NCBI GenBank assembly: GCA_948433295.1
Contig: CAOJDT010000013.1
Coordinates: forward strand, 1 to 33,868
Source of the DNA: an uncultured bacterium
GTDB taxonomy: Bacteria; Cyanobacteriota; Vampirovibrionia; Gastranaerophilales; Gastranaerophilaceae
DNA length: 33,868 bases
Direction: 5' to 3'
Shown here piece by piece: positions 7,730 through 14,336 of this stretch. How positions within the stretch are numbered: position 1 is the stretch's first letter; each line of letters begins with the position of its first letter. The notes under the pieces were generated by a model that saw only the letters and a list, made by a program, of their open reading frames with translations, had not been told where the DNA came from and made no database searches. The position numbers were made by a program, and so were the translations under genes.

Positions 7730-9617
7730 TCATTTTCTCCAGTTTTAATTTATTATTTATCTTATCTCTAAGCTGCATCTGAAATTTTAGGGCTTCTGTT
7801 TCATCTTCATCTGCATTTTTATATAATTTTCGCATTTTTTCTTTTTCTTCTTCCCACTGACAACGTCGAATCCGTTGAATATTTTCTTGAATCACGCATT
7901 GAAAGTCTTCGGGTTTCAGATTTGTAAATGTTTCGGAAATACTTATTAAGTCTGTCAAAACTTGCTGTATTTCAGGCTTTTCAATATATTCCGTGTACAA
8001 TTGCTCAATTAATTCCTTTACATTATTTACGGTACAAATTAATTTGTCAATTGTAGATTTTACATTTATTAATGTTTCGTTTGAAAAGTACGAATTGTCA
8101 ATCATTTCGTTAATCTGGGCAAATGTAAAACGATTGTCGGTTACAAAAAAAACACTCAACAAATTTTTTTGCGCTTTTTCTGAAATTGTTAACGTTTTCG
8201 TAACAATTTTTTTTATTTCTTTGTCTTCAACGCGATTTAAAGTATTACTGTTGCTTGCTTTAGCCACTTCATTAAGTAACGCCTTTTCGTCAACACCCAC
8301 AGCATCGGCTACCGTACGGACATATTCCGAGCGGATAATCCCGTTTTTTATCTCCATTAATACAGGGATTATTTGTTTTATGTATCTTGTTTTTTCAAGT
8401 GGAGTTTTGTAATTATTTTTTTCTTTGAGAAAGTTATTTATTTGAAAATCAATGAGAAGCGGGGCTTCTTTAACAAATTTTCTGTAACTTTCAGCGCCGA
8501 CCGAGCGGATGAATTCGTCAGGGTCTTTACCTTCCGGAGGGGCAATTACCCTTATTTCGCACGAATACTTGTCATCGGATGCTGAAAGGTAACTTTCGTC
8601 GAACTGTTTTATATCGCCTAAACCTTCGAAAGCTTCTTTAATTATTTCAGCTCCGCGGTTTGTAGCTTTTTGACCTGCAGAATCCGTATCAAAAGAAAGG
8701 TATATTTTTCTGGATTTTGTGTAGCGCGAAAGAAGTTTTACGTGATCGGGAGTCAGGGCTGTTCCGCAGGAAGCAACGGCGTTGCCAATACCGTGAGCCT
8801 GAGCCGAAATTACATCAAAGTATCCTTCCATAATTATTACACCGTCTTCCGATTTGATTGCATCACGCGCTGTGTAAAGTCCGTAGAGGAGTTTACTTTT
8901 ATTATATATTACTGAATCCGATGAATTCAAATATTTAGGAGACTGTTCTGCTTCAAGAGCGCGCGCTCCAAATGCCACGTATTCCCCGAGTTCATTTTGA
9001 ATTGGAATGATAACACGGTTTCTGAAACGGTCGATGTAGCCTTCTCTTCCTGTTATAATCAGACCTGCTTTTTCAAGAACCGTATCCGAAAAATCTTTTT
9101 TCAAAACGTTGTATAAAGTCGTATAAGATTTCGGGGCGATACCGAGGGTGAATTTTTTTATTATTTCTTCCGAAATACTTCTGCCTTTAAGGTATTCAAG
9201 AGCCTTATCCGCTTCCGGAGAAGGTTTGTTCAGCAATAAGTCATTATAAAATTGTGCGGCTTTTTCACAGGCACCCATCATCTGTTCTTTTAAACCGGAA
9301 GATTTTTCACTTCTCTTAAAAGTTTCAGGCATTTCAAGGTTAAATCTTTTTGCTAAATCTTTGATAAGGTCAATAAACTCAATACCTTTTGTTTCCATAA
9401 TAAAACGCAGCGCGTCGCCGCCTGCGCCGCAGCCGAAACATTTGTAGATTCCGAGTTTAGGGTTAACCGAAAATGACGGAGTTTTTTCTTTATGGAAAGG
9501 GCAGCAACCCCAGTAATGACCGCCTTTTTTTTGGAGTATGACCTGTTCTGAAACAACTTCTACGATATCAAGTCTATTTTTTATTTCCGCTACTAATTCT
9601 TCAATTGTTTTCGCCAT
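7722..9617 (-). CDS. dnaG: DNA primase
   Basis: Makes RNA primers for replication. The N-terminal CHC2 zinc ribbon has C39, H42, C60 and C63 ([13 protein letters not shown] to YKCFGCG). The TOPRIM core follows, with [14 protein letters not shown] supplying the catalytic Glu and [12 protein letters not shown] the DxD metal ligands. The C-terminal third is helical and should bind DnaB; dnaB is also in this window at 32230-33612. It forms a two-gene operon with rpoD; the rpsU of the classical macromolecular-synthesis operon is absent. No Shine-Dalgarno precedes the ATG; instead TAAAAT ends 6 bases before it, so the message is probably leaderless. Confidence 0.97.
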   Translation of the reverse strand: MAKTIEELVAEIKNRLDIVEVVSEQVILQKKGGHYWGCCPFHKEKTPSFSVNPKLGIYKCFGCGAGGDALRFIMETKGIEFIDLIKDLAKRFNLEMPETFKRSEKSSGLKEQMMGACEKAAQFYNDLLLNKPSPEADKALEYLKGRSISEEIIKKFTLGIAPKSYTTLYNVLKKDFSDTVLEKAGLIITGREGYIDRFRNRVIIPIQNELGEYVAFGARALEAEQSPKYLNSSDSVIYNKSKLLYGLYTARDAIKSEDGVIIMEGYFDVISAQAHGIGNAVASCGTALTPDHVKLLSRYTKSRKIYLSFDTDSAGQKATNRGAEIIKEAFEGLGDIKQFDESYLSASDDKYSCEIRVIAPPEGKDPDEFIRSVGAESYRKFVKEAPLLIDFQINNFLKEKNNYKTPLEKTRYIKQIIPVLMEIKNGIIRSEYVRTVADAVGVDEKALLNEVAKASNSNTLNRVEDKEIKKIVTKTLTISEKAQKNLLSVFFVTDNRFTFAQINEMIDNSYFSNETLINVKSTIDKLICTVNNVKELIEQLYTEYIEKPEIQQVLTDLISISETFTNLKPEDFQCVIQENIQRIRRCQWEEEKEKMRKLYKNADEDETEALKFQMQLRDKINNKLKLEKMND

Positions 9618-9623
9618 AATAAT

Positions 9624-9651
9624 ATTTTATCATTAATAAATTTATTAGCAA
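9624..9651 (-). promoter_or_regulatory. Promoter of dnaG-rpoD, probably leaderless
   Basis: On the minus strand, TTGCTA, a 16 bp spacer and TAAAAT (9624-9629), with only six bases between the -10 and the dnaG ATG. Confidence 0.5.
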
Positions 9652-9772
9652 AAAAGTTTGACGGTTTATTTAATCTTAATTTTAAAAAATATAAACAAAA
9701 TTGTCTAAAACCCTTTGATAGCAATATTTTACACAAATTTGTTTAATTAAAAAATTATAGCCTATCAGGTGA

Positions 9773-9800
9773 TTGTTTATATAAATTTTTTAAATATTAT
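9773..9800 (+). promoter_or_regulatory. Promoter of the receiver-histidine kinase gene
   Basis: TTGTTT (9773-9778), a 16 bp spacer and TATTAT (9795-9800), 9 bases before the ATG at 9810. No Shine-Dalgarno lies between them. Confidence 0.45.
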
Positions 9801-9809
9801 AGACATATT

Positions 9810-11033
9810 ATGGATACAAATTTTGCAAGAAATATAAGCAAAAACGTATTATCTTCAAAAGGTTGTGGTGATTGTTCGTCACCAAAAAATTTGCCTCCGT
9901 TTTTCAATAAAAATTTTCATGAAAAATATTCAAAGAATAAAACAAAAAACAATTTTTCAAAATATATAAAAGGTATGAAAGTTTTAGCCGTCGATTCGGA
10001 AAGAAGAAATCTTGATACGCTTTTAAAAATTCTTGCAAATGAAAAATTAAATATTTCTGTATTTACGGATTTAACCGAAGCTTTCAAAGCTGTTCAAAAA
10101 GAAAGATTCGATTTGATTCTTGTTGATATTGATATCAGTGAAACTGACAGTTTTGATTTTATTCAAAATATTAAAGATTCATCAACAAATTCAAGCTCAC
10201 CAATATTGTTTATGTCATCAAACACTGACTCTGCATTAATAGCAGAAAGTTACAATTACGGTTGCAGCGGCATTATAACAAAACCTTTTGATAAAAATGT
10301 ACTTTACTCTCAGGTTGTAAACATTCTTAAGACAAAATACTTCAATGAAGTTGAGAATAAAATGAGCGAAGCTTATATTGCTATGCTTACTCATGACTTC
10401 AAATCGCCGATTAATTCAATGTACAGTGCTTTAAGTGTACTTAATAAATCTTATGACACACTTGATGAATTATACAAAAAAGAAATCTGGTGCGATATGT
10501 TCGGTTCTGTAAAATATTTGAAAGATTTGCTGGACAATTCGCTTAAAAAATTCAAATATAAAAACGATGAAATAGTTTTGAATAAAGAACCTGTTTCTTT
10601 GAAAAATATTCTTGAAGAAGTTGTGGAAGAATGTAAATATACAATTTTAGAGAAAAATCTTACAGTAAAAATTTGCAACAGAGCAAAGACAAAAAACGTA
10701 CCGGCAGACCGTTTGGAAGTAAAAAGAGTTATACATAACCTTATCTCAAACGCCGCCGCACATACCCCAAAAAATTCCGTAATAGAAATTGATATCTCCG
10801 AAAATAAAAAATACATGGTCTTTTCAATTAAAAATCCATATTACGGTAATACTATCGAACAGCCCGAAACTTTGTTTAATAAATTTGTTTCGCACGCTAT
10901 GAAAACTAAAACAGTGAGTTCAGGTCTCGGATTATATATAGCAAAAACTATCGTTGACGCACACGGAGGTTCTATCAGTGCAGATATAAGAACTCAGGGA
11001 TTTATCAGATTCGTTTTCACTATTCCAAAATAA
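9810..11033 (+). CDS. Receiver-histidine kinase hybrid protein
   Basis: Two-component protein with the receiver domain placed before the kinase. After a variable 55-residue N-terminus, the receiver spans about 56-172, with phospho-acceptor D106 (LILVDID) and conserved K158 (ITKPF). The HisKA helix follows, with H195 in MLTHDFKSPIN. The HATPase domain has the N box (HNLISNAAAHTP) and the G box (SSGLGLYIAKTIVDAHGG). There is no membrane segment, so it is cytosolic and sensing must come from a partner or from receiver phosphorylation. M56 (9975), preceded by AAAGG, is an alternative start that would keep both domains. The target is not evident from neighbours. Confidence 0.85.
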   Translation: MDTNFARNISKNVLSSKGCGDCSSPKNLPPFFNKNFHEKYSKNKTKNNFSKYIKGMKVLAVDSERRNLDTLLKILANEKLNISVFTDLTEAFKAVQKERFDLILVDIDISETDSFDFIQNIKDSSTNSSSPILFMSSNTDSALIAESYNYGCSGIITKPFDKNVLYSQVVNILKTKYFNEVENKMSEAYIAMLTHDFKSPINSMYSALSVLNKSYDTLDELYKKEIWCDMFGSVKYLKDLLDNSLKKFKYKNDEIVLNKEPVSLKNILEEVVEECKYTILEKNLTVKICNRAKTKNVPADRLEVKRVIHNLISNAAAHTPKNSVIEIDISENKKYMVFSIKNPYYGNTIEQPETLFNKFVSHAMKTKTVSSGLGLYIAKTIVDAHGGSISADIRTQGFIRFVFTIPK

Positions 11034-11062
11034 TGCATTTATATCATTAAAAATTATAAAAA

Positions 11063-11076
11063 GCATTATATAATGC
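11063..11076. promoter_or_regulatory. 14 bp palindrome over the -10 of the first xer gene
   Basis: GCATTATATAATGC is a perfect palindrome. It contains TATAAT (11069-11074), which ends six bases before the ATG at 11081. It could be an operator and implies a leaderless message. The -35 region is poor. Confidence 0.45.
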
Positions 11077-11080
11077 CCCT

Positions 11081-11962
11081 ATGGACGTTCAGAATCTTTC
11101 GGAATACCTCGAATATTTAGAAGTCGAAAAGGGGCTTTCTTTTAATACAATAGAAGCCTATAGGCGTGATTTGGGCAGCTTTTTGGATTTTTGCGAATCA
11201 CGCGGCGTTGAAACTTTTGATAATATTAAACGGGCGGAAGTAAATTCTTTTGTGTTGAAACTTCATGACGAAAAACTTACAACAACTACGGTTGTGAGAA
11301 AAATAGCTTCGCTTCGCGGATTTTTTAAGTGGCTTTGTGCAAACGATTACTGTAAATTTGATCCGACGCTTACGCTTGAACAGCCAAAACTTCCTAAGCG
11401 GCTTCCGAAAGTTATGACGGTTCAGGAAATCGAAGAAATTCTTAATCAAGACCTTGACGAACTGCATTCGGTTATTGTTGAACTTCTTTACGGCTGCGGG
11501 CTCCGTGTTTCGGAACTCGCTAACCTTAATGTTAATAATATAGATATTAAATCAAAATATCTTCAATGCTTCGGAAAAGGTTCTAAAGAAAGAATCGTTC
11601 CGCTCGGGAAAAAGGCTGTTCTGGCGTTGAAAAAATATTTGCCGAAAAGAGATTTTAATATCCGAAAATTTAAAATTGAAACAGAAAATCTTCTTGTGGA
11701 TTCTAACGGAAGAATTTTAACGCGGCAGGATATTTATAAATTTATTCGCTCTCAGGGTGAAAAAATTCACAAACACATTTCTCCGCACACATTAAGGCAC
11801 AGTTTTGCGACACATTTGCTTGAAAACGGGGCGGATTTGAGGATTGTACAAGAACTTCTCGGACACAGCGATGTTTCTACAACACAGCTTTACACTCACG
11901 TAAGTAAAAAACGCTTGAAAGAAGTTTACTTTGCAATTAACGGAAAAGGAGGTGCGGCTTAA
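11081..11962 (+). CDS. xerD: Tyrosine recombinase, XerC/XerD family (first copy)
   Basis: Site-specific recombinase of 293 residues, the length of housekeeping Xer proteins that resolve chromosome dimers at dif. The N-terminal SAM-like core-binding domain is followed by the catalytic domain with R142 (GCGLRVSELA), K166/K169 (GKGSKER), H236 and R239 (SPHTLRHSF), H262 (LLGHSDVSTTQ) and nucleophile Y271 (LYTHVS). A second Xer gene, in the opposite direction, lies at 14333-15247, so the pair probably forms the XerC/XerD heterodimer; which is C and which is D is a guess. The stop overlaps the next ATG by one base. No integrase-type N-terminal arm-binding domain is present. Confidence 0.85.
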   Translation: MDVQNLSEYLEYLEVEKGLSFNTIEAYRRDLGSFLDFCESRGVETFDNIKRAEVNSFVLKLHDEKLTTTTVVRKIASLRGFFKWLCANDYCKFDPTLTLEQPKLPKRLPKVMTVQEIEEILNQDLDELHSVIVELLYGCGLRVSELANLNVNNIDIKSKYLQCFGKGSKERIVPLGKKAVLALKKYLPKRDFNIRKFKIETENLLVDSNGRILTRQDIYKFIRSQGEKIHKHISPHTLRHSFATHLLENGADLRIVQELLGHSDVSTTQLYTHVSKKRLKEVYFAINGKGGAA

Positions 11963-12681
11963 TGCTTCAACTTTTTATAACTTCCGTAAAACCGAATTCG
12001 GGAAAAACTTTCATTACCGCAGGACTTACTGCAACTATGCAAAGCCTGGGTTACGAATCAGCCGTATATCTTCCTGTCCAAACAGGTGCAGTTGAAAATC
12101 AAGGCTATATTCAGGCGCCTGACCTGATTTATATAAAAAACGCCGACAATCATATTAAAACCTATTGCAGTTATCTTTTGAAAAGTTCTGATTTGCCGCT
12201 GTTTGCCGCTGCCGCAGAAGAGATTTTAATTGAAAAAGATATTATTTATGAGGACTACCTGAGTATTTCAGAAAAGCTTGATTGCTTTATAGTTAACGGT
12301 ATTTGCGGGCTTTCTACACCACTCGGCAAAAATTTTCTGGAAGAAGATTTGATAAAAATGCTAAACCTTCCGTTATTACTGGTGGCTTCCCCTCTGGAAT
12401 CCTCTTTTAATGATATTTTAATGACAATAAATAACGCTTCTTCAAAAAATATAAAACTCAGGGGCGTAATCCTTAATGATTGCCCTTTTAGTACTGGTGA
12501 TGTGAATATAAAAAATCTTCCGCGAATGATAGAAGAATATTCGGACGCGCGGGTTCTGGGCTTGATTCCGCATATTCACGATATGAGAAAATTTCAACCC
12601 CAGGATTTGATAGCCGCAACCCTTTCGGGCATTGATATAGAAAGCGTTTTTGATGTGAAAATCGCTAAATTAAGACGGTAA
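11962..12681 (+). CDS. BioD-like dethiobiotin synthetase family protein
   Basis: P-loop protein of 239 residues related to dethiobiotin synthetase (ATP-dependent carboxylation and ring closure in biotin synthesis). The N-terminal strand and loop LFITSVKPNSGKTFITAGL match the BioD start, though the usual GTDTxVGKT is changed to SVKPNSGKT. PVQTGA matches the substrate loop (usually KPVxTG), VNGICGLSTPLG matches the EGxGGxxVP loop, and GVILNDCPF the later nucleotide-binding segment. Some substrate residues differ, so another amide or carboxylation role is possible. The ATG overlaps the upstream stop (TAATG), coupling it to the xer gene. No other bio genes are present. Confidence 0.7.
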   Translation: MLQLFITSVKPNSGKTFITAGLTATMQSLGYESAVYLPVQTGAVENQGYIQAPDLIYIKNADNHIKTYCSYLLKSSDLPLFAAAAEEILIEKDIIYEDYLSISEKLDCFIVNGICGLSTPLGKNFLEEDLIKMLNLPLLLVASPLESSFNDILMTINNASSKNIKLRGVILNDCPFSTGDVNIKNLPRMIEEYSDARVLGLIPHIHDMRKFQPQDLIAATLSGIDIESVFDVKIAKLRR

Positions 12682-12783
12682 ATTTATTAATAATTGTAAC
12701 GGTATATATAATTTATATAACTGAAAGGTCAATTTTTTCTGATAAGAGGTTTTTATATAAATATAAAGAGGTATAATAACTTT

Positions 12784-12966
12784 ATGGACGACAAAAAAGA
12801 GAGAAATTTAACGCTGATTGAAGCTTCTCAAGAGGTAGAACTTGAGACTCAAAAAGTTGTAAAATCTCATCAAACCAATCCGATAATGAAAAAACTGGCG
12901 CAATTTCATCTTGAAAAAGCGTCTAAATTAAAGGTAAAAGATTTGTTTAAAAATCCGACCCCTTGA
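12784..12966 (+). CDS. Small charged protein of unknown function (60 aa)
   Basis: Not recognised. The protein is rich in Lys and Glu, predicted helical and soluble, without Cys or membrane segments (MDDKKERNLTLIEASQEVE ... LFKNPTP). TATAAT (12772-12777) ends six bases before the ATG, and AAAGAGG lies 12-18 bases upstream, so it could be leaderless or use a distant Shine-Dalgarno. Its TGA stop lies inside the -35 hexamer of antisense RNA T1, so the gene runs directly into the toxin-antitoxin array. Confidence 0.6.
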   Translation: MDDKKERNLTLIEASQEVELETQKVVKSHQTNPIMKKLAQFHLEKASKLKVKDLFKNPTP

Positions 12967-12990
12967 AATTTATAAATAATAGGTTATAAT
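12963..12990 (+). promoter_or_regulatory. Promoter of antisense RNA T1
   Basis: TTGAAA (12963-12968), 16 bp, TATAAT (12985-12990). It overlaps the stop codon of the 60-residue protein gene. Confidence 0.8.
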
Positions 12991-12996
12991 AAAATA

Positions 12997-13085
12997 AAGG
13001 GCGAGAGGATTGCCGTCCTCTCATTAAATGCCCGTTTAGTGTTTGAGAACTAGTATTATCAGTAAGATTAGTACTAGTTCTTCTT
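12997..13085 (+). ncRNA. Candidate antitoxin antisense RNA T1
   Basis: Predicted RNA of about 90 nt. The 5' hairpin has arms GAGAGGA (13003-13009) and TCCTCTC (13016-13022) with loop TTGCCG, enclosed by GGGC (12999-13002) / GCCC (13030-13033). The 3' stem is GAACTAGTA (13047-13055) / TACTAGTTC (13072-13080), followed by TTCTT; its T run is weaker than in T0 and T2. The 3' half is complementary to the peptide gene at 13036-13104. The 5' hairpin is exactly inverted relative to T2. Confidence 0.65.
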
Positions 13086-13104
13086 CTGTTATACAGAAGT
13101 TCAC
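13036..13104 (-). CDS. Candidate type I toxin peptide T1 (22 aa)
   Basis: A 22-codon GTG-start frame: MNFCITEEE followed by the hydrophobic core LVLILLIILVL and a KH tail. The Shine-Dalgarno AAAGGGGGTGG precedes the GTG. The leader folds into a hairpin directly before it: TTTCCAACG pairs with CGTTTGGAAA. Peptides T1, T2 and T3 share a short polar N-terminus, an E or K, an 11-12 residue Leu/Ile core and a final K, while the DNA differs. That argues for real translation. Predicted to insert in the membrane; toxicity is inferred, not shown. Confidence 0.65.
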   Translation of the reverse strand: MNFCITEEELVLILLIILVLKH

Positions 13105-13185
13105 TTTACCACCCCCTTTCCAAACGATTAATCCGGATTTGCAGTCTGTACCGTTGGAAAAAGTGCATGGCATGCCCTCGTAAAT

Positions 13186-13214
13186 ATTGTATCAATTAAC
13201 GTTTATAAAGTCAA
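13186..13214 (-). promoter_or_regulatory. Promoter of toxin T1 message
   Basis: On the minus strand, TTGACT (13209-13214), 17 bp, TACAAT (13186-13191). The start is near 13179, giving a leader of about 75 nt that opens with GAGGGCATGCC. Confidence 0.8.
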
Positions 13215-13249
13215 ATGTAACGGAAATATTATTAAATTAAAATAAAGGG

Positions 13250-13277
13250 TTGAAATTTATAGAAAATAGGTTATAAT
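13250..13277 (+). promoter_or_regulatory. Promoter of antisense RNA T2
   Basis: TTGAAA (13250-13255), 16 bp, TATAAT (13272-13277). Confidence 0.8.
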
Positions 13278-13283
13278 GTAGAT

Positions 13284-13377
13284 AAAGGGCGAGAGGACGG
13301 CAATCCTCTCATTAAACGCCCCTATTTGATGGAAATAAGCACTAAGATTATTAGCAATAATATGATTAGTGCTTTTT
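13284..13377 (+). ncRNA. Candidate antitoxin antisense RNA T2
   Basis: About 94 nt. The 5' hairpin is GAGAGGA (13291-13297) / TCCTCTC (13304-13310) with loop CGGCAA, inside the outer stem GGGCG (13287-13291) / CGCCC (13317-13321). The terminator is AGCACTAA (13338-13345) / TTAGTGCT (13366-13373) plus TTTTT. The terminator stem is the reverse complement of the toxin's hydrophobic-core codons. Confidence 0.7.
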
Positions 13378-13396
13378 CGCTAGCTGCGAAAACCAT
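13322..13396 (-). CDS. Candidate type I toxin peptide T2 (24 aa)
   Basis: ATG-start frame of 24 codons: MVFAASEKA, core LIILLLIILVLI, tail SIK. The Shine-Dalgarno AAAGGGGGTGATAAAG lies immediately upstream. A leader hairpin, TCGCGGA / TCCGCGA (13442-13448 and 13412-13418 on the plus strand), ends exactly where the Shine-Dalgarno begins. The start resembles holin-like type I toxins of the TxpA type only loosely, and the peptide is far shorter. It is better compared in size with Ibs peptides, but I cannot assign a family. Confidence 0.68.
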   Translation of the reverse strand: MVFAASEKALIILLLIILVLISIK

Positions 13397-13476
13397 CTTT
13401 ATCACCCCCTTTCGCGGACTGTCATTCTGCAGTAATGTTGTTCCGCGAGGAAATGAACGGGCATGCCCTCAAAAAC

Positions 13477-13505
13477 ATTGTATCAACTAACGTTTATAAA
13501 GTCAA
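13477..13505 (-). promoter_or_regulatory. Promoter of toxin T2 message
   Basis: On the minus strand, TTGACT (13500-13505), 17 bp, TACAAT (13477-13482). The predicted leader of about 74 nt opens with the palindrome GGGCATGCCC (13459-13468). Confidence 0.82.
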
Positions 13506-13540
13506 ATGTAACGGAAATATTATTAAATTAAAATGGAGGG

Positions 13541-13568
13541 TTGAAATTTGTAAAAAATGAGTTATAAT
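13541..13568 (+). promoter_or_regulatory. Promoter of antisense RNA T3
   Basis: TTGAAA (13541-13546), 16 bp, TATAAT (13563-13568). Confidence 0.8.
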
Positions 13569-13574
13569 GTAGAA

Positions 13575-13664
13575 AAGGGCGAGGCTGCGTCAACAGCCTC
13601 AATATATGCCCTCTGTGGTTATTTAAGGGCTAATATTATCAATAAGATAATTATTAGCTCTTTT
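13575..13664 (+). ncRNA. Candidate antitoxin antisense RNA T3
   Basis: About 90 nt. The 5' hairpin is GAGGCTG (13581-13587) / CAGCCTC (13594-13600) with loop CGTCAA, inside GGGC (13577-13580) / GCCC (13608-13611). The 3' stem (13627-13640 with 13646-13660, loop AATAA) is followed by TTTT. Relative to T2 both sides of the 5' stem have changed together and pairing is preserved. Confidence 0.68.
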
Positions 13665-13678
13665 GTATTTATAACCAT
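13619..13678 (-). CDS. Candidate type I toxin peptide T3 (19 aa)
   Basis: The shortest copy: MVINTKELIIILLIILALK. A consensus Shine-Dalgarno, GAGGAGGTGATAAA, precedes the ATG. The pattern is as in T1 and T2: a short polar start, E, a Leu/Ile-only core, and a terminal K. The leader carries the palindrome GGGCATGCCC (13746-13755) at its 5' end and a weaker stem before the Shine-Dalgarno. It is the copy nearest the XRE regulator gene, which lies upstream on the same strand. Confidence 0.65.
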   Translation of the reverse strand: MVINTKELIIILLIILALK

Positions 13679-13764
13679 TTTATCACCTCCTCTCCAGCGT
13701 CAATCGCGATTTTCAGTCTGTAGCGCAGAGTGAAGGTTTATGACAGGGCATGCCCTCTGATGTG

Positions 13765-13793
13765 ATTATATCAGATAAGATTTTTTAAGTCAA
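13765..13793 (-). promoter_or_regulatory. Promoter of toxin T3 message
   Basis: On the minus strand, TTGACT (13788-13793), 17 bp, TATAAT (13765-13770). It begins 18 bp after the stop of the XRE gene, so the toxin has its own promoter. Confidence 0.85.
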
Positions 13794-13811
13794 ATAAAAA
13801 CGGATTTATTA

Positions 13812-14033
13812 TTAATCAAAATTCAAAAGGTCACACAGCTTCATGTCAAGACCATTAGCTATTCTTGCCATAGTTTCTATTGATGGAAAGTTTTCCATTC
13901 TTTCAATTGTTCCAACAGTTAATAAACTGATATCGGATTTTGCGGCAAGTTTTTCTTGTGACAAATGCCGTTTGGCTCTTTCCATTCTTAATTTTGATGC
14001 TAAATTTTCACGTAAATTTAATAAATTGTCCAT
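13812..14033 (-). CDS. XRE-family helix-turn-helix regulator
   Basis: A 73-residue DNA-binding protein consisting of one HTH_3 domain: LRENLASKLRMERAKRHLSQ, then EKLAAKSDISLLTVGTIER (turn and recognition helix) and SIETMARIANGLDMKLCDLL. The open frame reaches a TTG at 14057, but the ATG at 14033 lies six bases after TATAAT (14040-14045), so I take that start, which implies a leaderless message. It sits immediately upstream of the toxin array on the same strand. It might regulate the toxin or antisense promoters, or itself; only position supports this. Confidence 0.8.
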   Translation of the reverse strand: MDNLLNLRENLASKLRMERAKRHLSQEKLAAKSDISLLTVGTIERMENFPSIETMARIANGLDMKLCDLLNFD

Positions 14034-14129
14034 TTTGTTATTATATAGTCTTGACAAGAAATTTACTATATTTTATCATATATATTATATATGAAATTTT
14101 ATATATTTTATAAACTATAGGAGAGTATT

Positions 14130-14336
14130 ATGCGTATAAGTTTAGACGAAATTGGTGAGGAAGTCGCTAAGACAAAGGATTTGGTGAGAGTTTTGTGTGA
14201 TACGGTTTACCTTTGCGAAAAAGAACGAAAACCGCTTCATCATATCAAAACCCTTTGTCCTCTGGTTTTTGAACAGTGTGCAAAATCATTAAATATTTTA
14301 GATGATTATATGCTGCAGGAAAACGGAAAAGTTTAA
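14130..14336 (+). CDS. Small protein of unknown function (68 aa)
   Basis: Not recognised. A soluble, mostly helical protein with four Cys (VLCDTVYLCEKE, TLCPLVFEQC), possibly metal-binding, although the spacing fits no motif I know. A good Shine-Dalgarno (AGGAGAG) precedes the ATG. Its TAA stop overlaps the stop of the convergent xer gene at 14333-14336 (TTAA), leaving no room for a terminator between them. It is similar in size and helical character to the 26019-26234 protein, but not clearly homologous. Confidence 0.7.
   Translation: MRISLDEIGEEVAKTKDLVRVLCDTVYLCEKERKPLHHIKTLCPLVFEQCAKSLNILDDYMLQENGKV

Larger units (their letters stand above)
12960..13800. repeat. Tandem array of three toxin-antitoxin units
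   Basis: Three units of about 287-291 bp, judged by antisense -35 positions 12963, 13250 and 13541. The segments between units (about 13195-13245 and 13486-13536) are nearly identical, whereas the transcribed parts have diverged. This 845 bp gap between annotated-size genes is fully explained by six short transcripts and three peptides. Confidence 0.85.

Noticed and set aside
7993-8412. 139-codon frame opposite dnaG
   Set aside because: Antisense shadow of an intact primase gene with no promoter or Shine-Dalgarno.
11081-11962. Phage or island integrase
   Set aside because: Length and collinearity match housekeeping Xer proteins, no arm-binding domain, and no attachment-site duplication or phage genes nearby.
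12960-13800. CRISPR array
   Set aside because: Repeat units are about 290 bp with internal promoters and frames, not short repeats with unique spacers; no cas genes are present.
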